Assembly (NCBI GenBank): GCA_034769895.1
Contig: CM068367.1
Location: forward strand, 314,649,986 to 314,713,985
Reading direction: 5' to 3'
Source: Magicicada septendecula
Lineage: Eukaryota; Arthropoda; Insecta; Hemiptera; Cicadidae
Length of the DNA stretch: 64,000 nt
Made by a program: the position numbers and the translations under genes. The notes under the pieces are model-generated. The model searched no databases and was not told the DNA's origin. It saw only the letters and a list, made by a program, of their open reading frames with translations. Shown here piece by piece: positions 1 to 13,964 of this stretch. Within the stretch, counting starts at the first letter, position 1, and every line of letters begins with the position of its first letter.

Positions 1-3000
1 TGCTGGGATACCCATTACCTTAGCGTCGCGTGTGATACCACTCACTTCAGCCTATAAAAATCTTTACGAAAATCTGAGAATATTAAAGATAATATTCCTT
101 GATAATAATAATTTCCTAAAATCTGTCTCACCATTTATATTGCATTCAGCGAGTCAGATCTTCCTTGTCCGTACTAATAACCTCCTATCATACCATCTTT
201 AAATTGCTCAAACCTTGTTAGTATTATAATCTTTCAAAAATATTTAAAATTGTATTTCAAATAATAATTCAAAAATACGTATTGACATATGCACTACTTT
301 AAGAAAAGTAATACATGGACTCAAACTAGTAGTTTTTGTCAACTTATTTATTAAAAGTCATACATGGCATCATCATTCTATAGTGTATTTAGTCTTTTGT
401 ACAGCAGATGTTCTGTGTCTCTGCAATAAATGCACCCCTGGCTGTATTACCCACTGTGAACGTACTCCAGTTGAAAAATTTCACTACGGCACTATGATTG
501 CCACGATTAAAACAACAAAGCAAGTGTGTACACCCCGAGCGTTACATGTGTGTGCGTGCGAGAATGCTTGTTGGAAGCAATGCAAGTGCGCGCCTTGCAC
601 TGACCCCAACACGCAAACTGCTTGCGAGCATGTGTCCGCCAAGTGGTGTGTGTCAGTGTGTTGCCCGTATTTTAACCTTGACAGTCAAAATAGTGAAAAG
701 TTCTACTACCTTGAGTGTTCTATAATAGCTAAAGCAGCCACAAGATGAATTTATCTGCAGAGACACCGGCCGTATACGTCTACGATCGTTGCTGGTTTGA
801 ATTAAACTAAATAATTAAATAATTTCTTATGATTTTGATAAATTGCCTAAACAAACGGTTTATTGTTATTAACAATTGAAACAATTTAAAACTCTTTAAC
901 ATGTCTAAGTAATTTACTACTGTTCAAACAGTAAATCTTAAAAAAGATTTGTAACCAATTAGAAAACCACATACTAAGATTTGCACTATCTGTAATTCCT
1001 TAAAATATGTGTAAAAATACTGTTATGAAACAGCAACAATTTTGTGAACATCAACGAATGGACAGGAGTCTATCTTTAAAGTAGAAAAATGCCAGTATTA
1101 TATCTTTTAATTAGCAGACAGGCATTATATCTGTGAATAGCTCGGGCAGTCTTCAACTATTGCAAAATCGCACAAACGCTGAGAAAACCGATGTACATAA
1201 ATTAAACATCGTTGTACTTAATTACTTGCTAACACTCACAAATTTACAAGCTGCTATAGCCTAATAAGAGAAAGTGAAATAAATTTTACTTATGTCATAC
1301 TAATATTAAAGTGCGCCGAGCTTTAAACTTCCTGTTTGTTGAATTTTAAACGCGATACTTCTAGACCTCCTTGTAGAGAAAGGTGACAAACTACTGTCTA
1401 TAAACAGAAATATTACGGAAATAATTAATACTGCTGTCACTGTGTTCAACAAACACGAGCTGGACAAAAAAAAAGTCTAGCTCGCCCAAAAGTAGATTTC
1501 CAAGAAGTGCCACTGCAACAGGACTATAAACAGCGCTCTTTGATCTGTTTCCTCTTTGATATAACGATAACCATGTTTTAATGTGTACTCCGGTGTTAAA
1601 CAAATCATTCGTACTGAACAACGTTTTACCTGTACTCTCTCGCTTCTGTTCATATTCCTGTCTAAGTACCACAGACACAAATGGCTCCCACAAATTATAA
1701 GATTGTAATGTATTACCAACGTCTGCACACATGCATACAAACATATACCCGTAGCTATATGCAGGTATAAGTATTGTAACGTGATGTTTCCCTAAAGAAA
1801 CATAAAGAATATACCCTAACCTAACATAAATAATTATATTCTCCTAATAATGAAGAACAGAATAAATAATAAGTAAGGAACCTGTATAATGTAAAAATAT
1901 GTGTTAAATTGTAAAGTTGAGAGGAACATGAAATAAAATAATAAGACAAAAATACCAAATAGGATTATTTGGAACTTAATAATAAATAACTCTAGTAAAC
2001 TGCATAAGTAATGTTGTAAAAAATAGGTGAAAGCCTATTCAGCAGAACTTAAATGGTTTACCAATCAGGAAAATTTATAAACTAGATAAAATTTTAATTA
2101 AAAGAAATAAAGAGTCAGAGAATAATCATATCTGAGTGTGAATCAAGTCACTAAAACCATTCAGAGAATGATTAGTATAAAATAAGTGAATAATAACAGA
2201 TTTAATTGTATATAAAAGTGTTATAATGAAAGTTAGGTTATGCACCATATGTCTATGTTAAAGCAAGACAAAGAAATAAAGAAGAAAGTAAGATAAATTG
2301 TTTCATGATAAAAAGTATGAACAACAAACAGAATAATAAATAAGACAAGTATAATTAACTATTGATGTTTAGTAACCAAGTAATAATGTAAATAGTAAGA
2401 AACTGATGAGACAAAAGCCTACATGTACTGGGTAAGAAAAATGATAACAATTTATGTAAATAAAACCTGTTAAATGATATAGTATAGATTATAAAATAAT
2501 GTGTGTTAGTAGAGTAAGAAGGTAATAATGAGAAATGTCAAGAATTGACCAGGCAAAATAATAAGTTGTCAGCTTTGACAAACACTTCATACAGCTAATG
2601 TGGAAGTTTATAATGGACAGTACAAGGAAAAAAGCTTGTAGTGAAGTATAAAATATATTGTAAAAGTTCAAGTAGATCATAAGCGATAATTAAGAGTTGT
2701 TACTTTGTAGTAGAATTAAGTAATTTTAGTTTGAGAAAGGAATTAAGGTCCCAACGAGCATGGACATGATTAGGCCTAGATGGCAATATTAGGTTTTTAT
2801 AATAAATTGATGTTTATAATTATTATCACTATTGTTAAACCATATAATGTTAAGGTAAAACCAATTATACAACTAAGAATTAAGTGATGGAACAGAAAAA
2901 TTAATATTTTATAGAGAATACTAGACTAAATCAATCTGTGAAATTTGTTATTTTATTAACTGTTCACAAATGCTGATTAATGGTACTAATATATTTTTAA

Positions 3001-6000
3001 TTGTGAGTAGCATAAGGAAGATACGTCAATTTTAAGATTTTTTAATATATTTGATCAAAAAAGGGACGCTTAACTTGGTGTCTGTTGGTGAGCATCAACC
3101 AGAAAACGGAATTTTTGTCATTAAAAACGAAAATGTTTAATAATTCAGCCAATCAGAATCCTTCACGGTCAGGTGAATTAACCCATAATGCAACGGCAAC
3201 GCATCAGTCTTTCGCCGGTCATCATACAGTAAAGAACGACTCCTCTGTGATACGAAAATTGTAAATAGTCTTGTCACCAAAGTCTTGATCCTGACTGAGG
3301 TTATGTGCAGTGTAAACAAACATCAGTCTAACCTCCAAAATGGGAATGTAACCCAACAGTGAACGTCAAGCATAGTGACATTAAAGGACATTACAGTGAA
3401 TAATTAATAACAGTGAATTATAAAGACAAGGAAAGTACAGTGTTTATTTTGAGAATTTATAACGAACTTCATAATTAATGATCACGATCCCATAGTAACT
3501 TGTAATAGACACTGGTGAACTTATGTTTATATCATCACAGTAGATAAACACTAACACTATTAATATTATTTCATGTGCAACTATAATATTTTGTTTTAGT
3601 ATTCAATGTTTAATTAAATAACTTAGCCAAACTAGGTTAACACCGACACCGGACACTGTACGAAAATACGAACTGTTCGTCACTTTAGATTTTACTTTAT
3701 TGTTTTATAATATCATATTTAATTTTATATTGTAATGTTTTGTTCTTCAAAAAAGGCATTTTTTGTTAATTATTGTAGTCAAAAGAACTCATAAGGGTTA
3801 TATTTCCAAAACGTAAACATAGCCTACATCTCTGAGATTTTTGAACTCATGCTACCAACGGTTGAGCTATCAATACGACAAGCCTGGTTAATTCATATTA
3901 TGAGAAATGTTCTTCATTTTAATGGTAGAAGAATAAATTTTTAAAAGAAAATAAAAGAAAAACTGAAAAGAATTAATGGTGTATGACGTATTATTTTATA
4001 ATAATTAACATTTTATAATCAACTTTGAACATTAGTGTTTACTTCAACTCCAGAAGAATAAGTTGGCAGCACTCATGTGGGCACAAACCGTGCTATTGAA
4101 ACGAGTTAACTAGGTCAGTGAACTCAAATAAGATAAAGAGAATAGATTAGATGAAACTGACAAACAATCATTAATACAAACTTTCAATATCTCAAGTAAT
4201 TAAAAAATAAAATAAAAGAAAGTTAGAACATCCTAAATACATACCAGTGAGCACAGGGCATAATTCTAATTATTTTAATAAACTGACCCACCTATTTAAT
4301 TTATAATTAATCTGAGTGAATCGTATTACCCAACCGGAGAAGAAGTAGCCAGAAAATCATTTAATAAGTAAACCATTAATTAACCGAACCATTAACAGTA
4401 AGTAAAAACAATTACAACACAATAAATATATTTGTAATCATTATTACAAATTGGCGCCTAAGACATCAATGATTTTAACCAGGTAATCCCAAGTTTTATT
4501 TACAGAGATAACATACTAAACACTAACACAGAGAAAGCGGGTGTTACAGTATATATGATCTAAAAATAATATTGTAGATCAATAGATTTTATTTACAGTA
4601 GCGTTCATAATTTTAAATGAAGGTAATGAATCTCAGGGATTGTATGAAAAAATAAAACAAAAAAGAGGTTCCTCTGTGAAGACGGGCAATTTATTTACTT
4701 GTAGTGTATAGGCTTTGGCATATGTTATAAATACTGTTGTATAAGTAAATACGATGTCAACATGAAATCATTGTAAAAGTTTCAGAAACAACGTAAAACG
4801 CGATTTGATATTATTCCATCATCATGGAAATTGGGTAAAACGAGTTGTTCAGATTATACGGCACGGCAAAAGAATTTCCAACAAACTTCATACATACAAA
4901 AAAAAAAAATAATAGAATGATTAAAGTTCTTATACCCTTAGTAGCATTCCTCTTATAAGTAATAAGCATTCCTCTATAGGTAAACTCTATAATAGTGATG
5001 CTTTCTTTATACTTTAGTTTGGATTCATTTGCAAACTTACAAATTATTTTTCTGAATTATTATAAGGGAAGGGTCGAATTTATATAAAATTTTCTATTAT
5101 AAAATTGTTTATTATTATTCTAGATAACGGTAATTACTATCTTCAGTTTATTCGTTACTGCTTTGTATTTCACATCAGAGTGTCTTATTAGAATTTTTGC
5201 CATATCTGATGCCAATGTCTTCATAATTTTTAATTTGTTAAATATATAATTAGGAAAATAAATATCAAACCTATTCAAAGAATACTGTGAATTCGGGTTA
5301 CTCTCTGTAAGAAGGGGTCCTGACATTCGTTTTTTATTAATTTTAAATTTATAACTTGTCATTAATGTAAAGTGATAATTAATACATTTTTGATCAAACA
5401 AAAATGAAACAATCCAATATCACAGCTTCAGTTTTCCAAGCGTGTTATCGTTGGTCCGATTCCAGTGTATTCAACTACATAGACGATTTCACAAAGGCGA
5501 AATTGGTTGTTCGACATTAACTGTCCATATAGAAATAATCAATACTGTTAACTCTTTTAGTGCTGTATACTCCTGTACTGTTAATCTTGGGTTCTTTAGG
5601 CCTATAGAGTGTAAAAGACAGTATTTGTCCCTGATTAGTGTCTGATTACATTAATGTTTGGTAGAATTCAGAATATTCGATTTTCAAAACTATAACTACT
5701 AAACTATACTATAACTGTAAGCTATAAACTAAACTAACTACTAGCTACTGTGTATTATAACACTATATCGAAATAGTGTTATAAACTGTTATGAAATAAG
5801 TTGTCAACTTTAAAGGAAATAGAAAAATTGTAAGCGGTTCATTTTTCATTTTTTATTTCGTACGACTGACTTATTTGTTTACTGTAGTAGCTGTATTTAA
5901 TATACAACAATATACACAGCAATGGCTGAGCATACTAGCGTGTGAAAGTTATTGTTGATACTGAAAATATTGCAGCACTATTCAAACTGAAACGCAACAC

Positions 6001-7661
6001 AGTACTAATTTCAAATAAACGTTTAAAAGTTAAGGTACTACATGACTTTCCTGAAGGCGTACTTAAGTTACTATTTTAACCTGAGCTAAAAAAAAAAATA
6101 GACTTTTGTTTAGACGTTCCTCTTAAACGTCATAATTTAGGAGCGTCCTTAGAGTTGTACGACACGTGCAGTCACGCAGGACACTGGGCTCATTCATTAA
6201 GGGAAAGAGGAAAAGAAAGGAAATGAGAGAGAGAGTAAGAACGGAAAGTGAGGGTGCGATTTGTTTACTTCGAATAATTCTAATTTAATTTTTAACTCTT
6301 TCCCCCTTTAATTTTTTAAGTTCGCTTGCTGAATAAACGCAAAAGGACAGTGAAAAGATGAAAAGGACGCAAAAGGTATTTGATGGTTGAATTTTTAAAA
6401 TTCACTTACCAAGTACAATTTAGAGTACAGTACAAAGTACAATTATTGTTTTTTTCTTATCGTTACAATTGGTTGTAGTTTCTTACATTCTGTACATTCT
6501 GCCTGCAAGAATAAATCTTTCAGGTCTCTATGCAAGACTGTTACACATTTTACTACTCTTCGAATCCATTCGAATAAACGGATGATTCCATTCGTCCATT
6601 TTTTGAAAAAACAGATCGAACCTACGGAGTAAACGCGGAATGTAAAATTTTAATTGTCGCTCGTGCAAAATTCATTTCCTGAACTTGAAATAGCGTGCAG
6701 CATAGAAACTTATCTTCTAGATTTTTGAGAGCCCTGAGTCATGGCTCAACACGCATTTCAACTTTTGTTTCTGTTCGGACCTTTTTTGGGCATCCAAGTC
6801 CTGGCACCTCCATTATAGATCCATGATTATAAAATTTGTCGTAACTCTTACAGCATCGACCGGGATGCTGAGTTTGAATTAAAATGATCATTCCACTTAT
6901 TAATATCCTTGGAAGGTGATAATTAAAAGTCTTTGTTTCATGTATTATTCCTTATGTATTTCTCTTAAAGCTGCAGATAAATTGTAAATCGTTAGTTTCT
7001 GTAATGAACTCCTACCCTACGTTTTCATAATCTAATGACACAGGGAAGTGCTACCCGGGATTTCTCTCTTGACAGATTCTCGGGCAGAAAAATTTGAAGT
7101 TCAATTATGTAAACTATGTATTATATATAACGAAGCTGACAGAAGAGACGGACTGGAACTGAAAAGTGCGGAGTAGGATAATGTATTCATCTCTACAGCA
7201 GACTGACCACAATTTTTCTGAAACGATAAAAAGGTGGAACGCTAAAGTCAGTTCTCAAGGATTCTGTGTCCTCCACTACACAATTTCCTAATAGGTCTAT
7301 TACGTGTTGAACTTTGAAACAATATTAAACGGTGATATGAGGAGGGGATACAGCATGACACACGACAAAACGGACAGCGATTCGAGAAAATTTGAAAACC
7401 GTTTTTATAAGTCAATGAAACACAATATCTTCTTTATTCTTTTAGACTGAACTTAACTAACACAAGTACAAACTTGCGCCGCCGAAGAATGTTATTAATT
7501 CAGTTACAATCATTTTCAGAACACAGGCCAATAAATGAAAGTTGATAGCTATCGCCAAAGGGAAAGTTTCTCCCTTTTATCGATCTGTAATGTAATCGAT
7601 ACAAACCTTGAATAAAACATTCTTATAAAGAGGAATGGGTTCTGATCCAAACAGTAAAGCG
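1..7661. other. AT-rich intergenic stretch, no gene recognised
   Basis: I see no supportable gene here. The reading frames present are short and AT-driven. A 121-codon open frame at 383-748 is cysteine-rich, but this comes from a TG/GT-rich tract, and it begins at GTG rather than ATG. A perfect 12-bp stem with a 6-base loop lies at 5755-5784. The stretch near 6190-6250 is purine-rich. TAGGCCTA palindromes occur at 2771 and 5597. The rest is unassigned AT-rich sequence. Confidence 0.6.
5755..5784. repeat. Perfect short inverted repeat (12-bp stem, 6-base loop)
   Basis: The arm ttataacactat (5755-5766) is followed by the loop atcgaa and then the exact reverse complement atagtgttataa (5773-5784). 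It is AT-rich and no adjacent gene gives it an obvious role. Confidence 0.7.
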
Positions 7662-7664
7662 TAA

Positions 7665-8286
7665 CGCCGCGTTTACACCGGAGTTTAAACACATGTTGTA
7701 AACATATGATGACAACATTTCGAAAAACGGTACTAATTTGTTTTAAACATCTCGCTTTGTCAACAGATTTTCCGTTTTTAAAACATAAATTTTGTTTTCC
7801 AATAGAAGTCGGTAAAGATCAAAGGAAGTTGTCAACATTTGTTGTAAACTTGTGTTTCAGCGCCTCTATGGTGTTGAAAACGTTGAAAAAAAATTGTTTA
7901 AATGTTTAACTACCATCAGATCTCATTTCACCTGACAAAGGATCAATGTCATCTCTATTAATAATCCTTCAACAGCACACTTCCACTATACTTAGCTCGT
8001 GCTTTTCATGACGGTCTGACCCAGTATCTTCTTGGTGTCCGTTGTTTCGCCAAAATCACACAAGCTGCTGCAGCACGTACAACATCCTCCACACCCGACA
8101 TCTTGAAGTGAAACTGGAGCAAAAACTGAAGTGAGGTCAGGTCACGTTTAAGTCCATGCGGGTAAATGTTGCAAACAAAAATAAAGGCAAACTAGTACTG
8201 CGGTTTTCAATATTAGTTGTCAACATATAACTTTACAACACAAAAATTGCAAACATTTGTTCACAACAGTCGGTGCAAACGCGGCT
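7665..8286. mobile_element. PIF/Harbinger-type DNA transposon, internally deleted
   Basis: The two ends are inverted copies of each other. The left begins cgccgcgtttacaccg and the right, read on the minus strand, begins agccgcgtttgcaccg. Both are flanked by TAA (7662-7664 and 8287-8289), the three-base target duplication typical of the PIF/Harbinger superfamily, whose termini often carry a CGTTTACAC-like core. Inside, the minus strand encodes a recognisable N-terminal piece of a Harbinger nuclease. The element is about 620 bp, far shorter than an autonomous member (several kb with two genes), so it is a deletion derivative or MITE. Motifs related to acatttgttgtaaac recur several times just inside the ends. 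I see the termini and TAA directly; the superfamily assignment is inferred from termini, TAA and protein together. Confidence 0.82.
7905..8101 (-). pseudogene. Harbinger nuclease (HARBI1-like) N-terminal remnant
   Basis: From an ATG at 8101 the minus strand reads an alanine-rich stretch, then a basic segment with the motif RRYWVRPS, and after a stop continues in frame to a leucine-rich segment and a DIDPLSGEM-like stretch. The pattern of a basic (R/K)RRYWVRP box about 25-35 residues from the start, followed by a leucine-rich segment, is characteristic of the N-terminus of Harbinger-family nucleases, before the DDE catalytic domain. The catalytic domain is absent and the frame holds several stops, so no active protein is made. 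It ends where the internal deletion brings in the other terminus. It lies wholly inside the TAA-flanked element, which supports the assignment. Confidence 0.72.
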
Positions 8287-8289
8287 TAA

Positions 8290-11200
8290 TACTAAAGTGA
8301 ACAGACACGTTATCCGACGGGTGTGGCGCTAGCAATACAATAGTAGTCTATACTGCAGTACATGGTCATAAACATTACAGTTTTAAGGCAATGTCGCGTG
8401 CTGTCTATCAGCTGTTTACGGAACTCAGCCTCCTGATTCAATAAAGCGTATTCCAAAGTTGACAACAGTACGATTCCGCCTAAGAATTAAATTTAACTAT
8501 ATTCAGACAAGATGACATTATTCTGATTAAAGGATCACGAATGTTAGAGGTACCCATACAGGAGATAATTTTTTTTTTGAAATGTTTTCTATCCTTAACA
8601 ATTCATAGTAGGCCGCCCTTTAGCTGTCACATGATTTGGCACGTGAAAACTCGTTATGTTACAGAAAATACGTTATACGCCAGTACGTAGCGTCAACAAT
8701 AATGAAGCCAATGACAGGTTCTACCATGGTTACAGTGCTCGGTACTCTCTCAATCACACAAGGAACGACGACTAAATGACAAAATTAGGTGTCCAAAATA
8801 AAATTAACTTAATAACTTGCATGCGGTAATCATGGAGAGAAGAAATTTGCTGAGGGTTGCTGAGGATGGGAGAGTGGTTAGTAGGACCCGGAAACGGCGG
8901 AAGTGACAGAATGGAGGAATCCTGTAGAACCGGAACACTCTTACAGTCTGATACTATATGATCGAAGTAGAAAAAGAACTTGATAATTTGTAGCTAGTTT
9001 AAAGGAACTGTGTTTGTGGTAAGGCACTTTATGAAGAGTTAGCACACGTTAACTTGGGTCTTACATCACAGTGCCTAATCCGAGCTGTAAAACAAAACAA
9101 TTACACTAACGCCGTGAGATAAACAATCAACAAAAGATTACCGTTCGATTAACTGATACCGTTCGACTTCAGCTATACGACACGTTTTGGAGGCTCCCTC
9201 ACGCAGAGGAAAAACTATTTCAATTTCGACTGACTCGTTTTATAATGAACGACTCCAACAATTTCCCACATCGAGTTACTTTGTAATTACCTGCACTATT
9301 TGGAAGAAGCTAAGTAGTTAAAAAACTAACTCAAAAACACAACTGTTTCAGTTATTATATGGTGTTCTTCCAGACACTAACATGTGTATGTTAGATAAGT
9401 TTAAATTAATTTGGCCCCTTCGAAAATTGCGGACTTGAGAGCAAATGCGTCTACCACATGATGATTAGAACACATGTCATGAAGAGGCTGCCAACTTAGA
9501 ATTGAAGTCTGTACACTGTGGAAGACTAGCACAGACGCTGTAACTTTGGGCTTCTAATCGTTGCACTTCGCTTATACTCTTGCTTGACTGTTCGTTTGCC
9601 TCAAAGTTAATAAACGACAAAAAAAAGGAGAAACATTACTACCGTAACGGCTCTCGTCATTAAAGTTTTAATGTAAACGAAATACGATTATTTATTATTT
9701 TCAGAAAGACGAACGTAGCCTACAAATTTGTGTCAGAGACTCTGTGATACAGAATCTGTGGTAGAGAATCTGTGACTGAGGTAGCTCGTTTTGCATGGCC
9801 ATCGTGTCGTATGCGTTTGGCTCGCGGTCGATTCAGTCTAGTCCCACTTACTATCAGCAGTTCACCTTTGCTACCGAACAAGGAATGTGGTGACGTATGC
9901 CATTCCACTGCACGGATCACTGTAATACTACACATTTAAAATACGTTTAACACGGTTTCGGTGTGTCTTGACTGTCTCTCACAAGGTATTTCTTGTAGCG
10001 AATAAAAAAACACACTTTAACAATATATTCAATAAATTACACTTACATATAATGTACGCGCGTTCAGTCTAAAACGCACACAAATTACAATTAAATACGT
10101 CTTCTGAACGTCTGAACAATGTTTTCAGAACCAACAATACCCACCAACACAAGCACGCACTAACATTCAGTAGACCTCCCGCTCTTCAGGCGTCTCTGCA
10201 GCAAAACTGGTGTGCGTATAGTACACGCTGTTAGGATAATAAACCAGTCTAGCTGCTGTAGGAGAGGTTTAGTCAGTCTAACGACGCGACATCTTCACGT
10301 GAACACTCTCTACAACTCCCCTCCACGCCATGACTGGGCGTGGTTTCTCTGGTAGTGTATACAGCCGGTATCACTGTAGAAAACAGATCAAGACATGTAA
10401 AGTCATATTTGGTATCACAAAGACAAGCGTTTTGGAGAAAGAACACACAGTTTGTAGGCTCTATATATATTCCTGCAGTGGCGTGGTGTGGGTACATAAC
10501 ACCTGTTGCCGGTTGTAATAGGCCTAAAACTTTACCTAAATATTAATTTTAATTTTTTCTTGTACCAAGTGTTGTTTTTAGAGCATTTTCTATCATTCGC
10601 TGAGAGAAGAAAAGGGTCCCGGTTCAACGGGATCTGACTCTCATTATACTTACAAAGAATAAACCAGAATACAAATAATCGAATTAAAAATAATAAAGAC
10701 AAACAGAGAAACACATGACTAAACGAACAAACATAAATAGATACGTAGTAACTGCTACACATCGGTTCCGAAAGCGAACATAGCTCCTAACTGATCGTTT
10801 TGCCGGTTTATACAGTGGCAACACATTGGGTGGACGAGTGTGTGTGTGTCCCCTACACAGTTTGTACAGTGACAACTACTACGAGGTCAATGACCCTGCG
10901 AAGTAAAACATTGCAGATGTCTGAGCCGGTAACACAAGACGGTGCTAGTGGCCAACAGTTAAAAAGGAATGCTACACTTTTCTTCAAGTTTCCCTACTAA
11001 TATTGTTCGGATTTCAAATTATTCAATAGCTAAAGTATTTATTCTGTGAAATAATTAATATTATTTTATCTTATTTCCAGTACTGTTACCGCCGGCAACA
11101 GCGGTTGCATGAACGTCACGCTACTAATTCCTGAGAGACTCACCAAGAGTTACCTTCAAAGAAAGGTTGAATAAGAACACATACTGTATAAATCTAGTTT

Positions 11201-13499
11201 TAATTAAATTACTACAGTATTTCGCCTTGTAATAAATTAATTAATTACATAGAACTTAAAGCGGAGAGACGTAGTTTCCATGAAATTTCTAGTTGAACTG
11301 TTCATAATGACTCTCGTTCGAAATCTGCACCTACCAAGCCCTTGGTACGTATCTTATTAGCCCCTGACGGTACCTCATTAGCTGGTTCGCTGAGGCCAAA
11401 GTCTTGAAAAAATGTACCTTGAGATTTAATTCAGACAAATGGCTTAATATTATGAAGATTAATGAATTTTAATTTTATCAGATAATTCGTAAATGACTTC
11501 TCAAAATGATATATGACAAAATAAACGAATTGTCGTTTAGTTATCTTCCAATTAAAATAAATGTGCATTGTAGTACATATGTACGGGGATTAATCATAAC
11601 GAATGTATTTACAGTATATCCATATTTATAATGTGATTTTAATTCCTGTCTTCAGGAACTAGAGTTGAATAGGTAGGCCTAATATATTTTTATCTGATCG
11701 CTATGAGTCCGAAGAAAATTCAGAAGCGGACAATTTGACTTTAAAGCCATCCATGTAATTAAAAAACGTCACGCGCTATATATATATTAGTTCCTATATA
11801 TACTTTGAATCATAACCTACACGATCTGCTACTCACAAACGTTGCCCAGGAACTTGGAATCACGTTGTTTTTTATTTACTAAAATTACAATTAAAAGATG
11901 ACATAATAGCATTTATTAATCTGACCACGAGCACACAGTAGGCCAATATTAGACGTGCTAACAGCTACGAAACGTTTTTGTTTAATATGCAAAATTAATT
12001 CCATTTGTGTTTACAAACAGTAAGATAGTATTTCAACCGAAATCTCACTATATCTCGCTTTGAAGTATAATGTGTAAATAACTTTATGTTCCAATATTTG
12101 TGTGTGTGTGTGTGTGTGTGTTTGTAAACTGGCTGAATTTTATTAGCCTTTCCGATTAAAATTATTGAATTATTTTAATTCCAAAAAATATTTTTAATAT
12201 ATACAGGGTGGGGCAGGCGCGTATATTGTTTGCTACTTACTACGTGTACAGTTACTACCAAACCAGACGCGAATCCACGGAGGGGAATGGGGGAAATGGG
12301 GGAAATTTCCCTCCCCAAATGGTCACTTCACCGGAAAGTTTTTGTCGCTTTATGATTGTGAATATGATTTAAAAATCATATCACAGTATGTAAGTTCACG
12401 GTTTTACGCTAAAATTACTTTAAATTGTAACTGCACCTGACCAGCGTGCTTAATTTTTGTTTAATAGATTACCTAAATGAGTATTGTTTATTTTAAACTG
12501 TATGTTACTGTTACACTGTACTAACAAACACAAATCTGAATTAATTCGTATACGGTAATATATCTATTACGTTGATAATAACAAACTGTATTTTATCTTC
12601 ACTCATTACTATCATTTATACTTTGGATCTTTAAAGAATGGTCTAACTTTTCAAAATACTCCCCAAAGTCAACACTTTCCTCCCCCAAAACTGTTTGCTG
12701 GATCTACCCCAGACCAAACTCTGTACGAAACTTGTAAGCTTTTAACAGAACATTTTACCGCAGATCGACTAACGTAAAAGTGTAGTTATTGGGAACGAAT
12801 ACTGTAAATCAGTTTCCCTAGGCGTACACGTTATTAAGACCTGCACGTTTTTCCAACGAAAGTGTTCCTCGAGGGATCAATATCAGTATTGTGTTAAGTA
12901 CACACCATTCAGCAGGTCCGCAGCATTTCTTTTAAGGTCTCATCAGAGCAGGCAAGTGTGTACCGTGCACACCTCCTTTCTTGATGCGTAATTATTGTGA
13001 ATAATGAAGCTGCCCCACGTGTGAACACGTGTCACCGACATTATCAACAGTGTCTCCCAAGAAATGTGAATAACATGAGTGTAAGTTGTGTGTCTGTCAT
13101 TCCTAGTAGCACATAACCGTATTTAGCAAACAACCTTGGGACTGTACATGGAAATGGAAGAGTCATCACATCGTCAGTGAAGTCGTGAGTTACACAGCTT
13201 ATGCCGAACACGACAGCGCCGAAGGGCGTGTAACATGAGAATGACACTTGTGTATACTGTACCTAGAACGGAGAGTGAGTACATCAAGATTAAGGTAGAG
13301 AGGTAATACAGCGTAACACTGATACCTGTAATTTTTTTAATTTATGTATGCACTCCTTTATTACAAAATAATAAACAGCTGTTGACTGAATATGTGATGG
13401 GAGAGAACTATGATTAAATATCGTAATTCTGTGTATGATTAATAGTGATAATATGACATACACTACGTACAGCATCTTCACAACACGGCATGGGCAAGG
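8290..13499. other. Intergenic stretch, no gene recognised
   Basis: No coding region stands out. A run of three near-copies of agaatctgtg (9735-9776) and a hairpin with CCACGCC/GGGCGTGG arms (10325-10344) are visible. The sequence tatacagggtggggcaggcg at 12202-12221 resembles the ends of some insect DNA transposons, but I found no convincing partner end. Bases 12270-12330 hold G-rich and C-rich runs that could pair. TAGGCCTA lies at 10519 and 11674. Confidence 0.55.
12099..12121. repeat. (TG)n microsatellite
   Basis: About eleven uninterrupted TG units in an AT-rich context. Confidence 0.95.
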
Positions 13500-13875
13500 T
13501 GCTGCCCGTTCCGCCTTCAAAGATCCTCCAGCCATCACTTCTTGGGTTTACCCACACATCTGTGTCCCATAAGTTTGTATTTGTATTTCCAGACTTGTTT
13601 GGCCAATTTGGAATCTGACATTCTTTCTACGCGTTCTTTCCACGTAGTTATTCGTTTAAGTTAAAAACATGTAATTCTTCTCTTATGGCCTCATTCTTTA
13701 TACGGTCAAGCTCAGAACACTTTCAACTCCTCTTAAGAACGCCATTTCTGAGGCCTGTATTTTACTGTCTTGTTTCATTGTTGTTGTTGTTCATAATTCA
13801 CACCCATAGGACAGTACAGGGAATGTCATAACTTTGTAAAACTTTAATTTTGTATCTCGACGTACCTTGTTTCTA
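13500..13875 (-). pseudogene. Non-LTR retrotransposon, reverse transcriptase C-terminal tail
   Basis: Conceptual minus-strand translation across several frames gives a string of diagnostic blocks: KFYKVMTFPVLSYGCEL, then SKIQASEMAFLRGVES, then a basic WKERVERMSDSKLAKQVWK block, and finally a GHRCVGKPKK.WLED block near 13,520. This order (FY..V..P.L.YG.E, EM.FLR, R..RM, G.P..RW) is the C-terminal end of endonuclease/reverse-transcriptase proteins of RTE/CR1-like non-LTR elements common in arthropods. The catalytic part of the reverse transcriptase is absent, and stops and frameshifts are frequent. It lies just downstream of the Jockey-like relic on the same strand, but the block types differ, so it is probably a separate insertion. 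Confidence 0.7.
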
Positions 13876-13964
13876 AAATATGGTTGATTGTCCTACAGAT
13901 CGTCTGGTACTTACCTAACTTCCTGTTAGTATCCCATCATAACCAATCAACTTACAGTATCTTA

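Noticed and set aside
383..748. 121-codon cysteine-rich frame, considered as a small secreted Cys-rich protein
   Set aside because: The cysteines come from a TG/GC-rich tract; the start is GTG, there is no signal peptide, and no regular cysteine framework.
3835..3885. Minus-strand tRNA-like box A (tagctcaaccgttggtagc)
   Set aside because: No anticodon arm and the box-B-like sequence is much too close; it may be a remnant of another SINE but cannot be supported.
3347..4460. Possible LTR (tgtaac...attaca) followed by ttggcgcc, like a primer binding site
   Set aside because: No coding region, polypurine tract or second LTR; the terminal match is only five bases in AT-rich DNA.
10325..10500. 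cagtggcgtgg (10,479) as a hAT terminus with ccacgccatgactg (10,325) as its partner
   Set aside because: The two ends point away from each other, so they cannot bound one element.
12202..13015. cagggtggggcagg paired with gctgccccac as a terminal inverted repeat element
   Set aside because: Only about eight bases pair and the second end lacks the outer part of the repeat.
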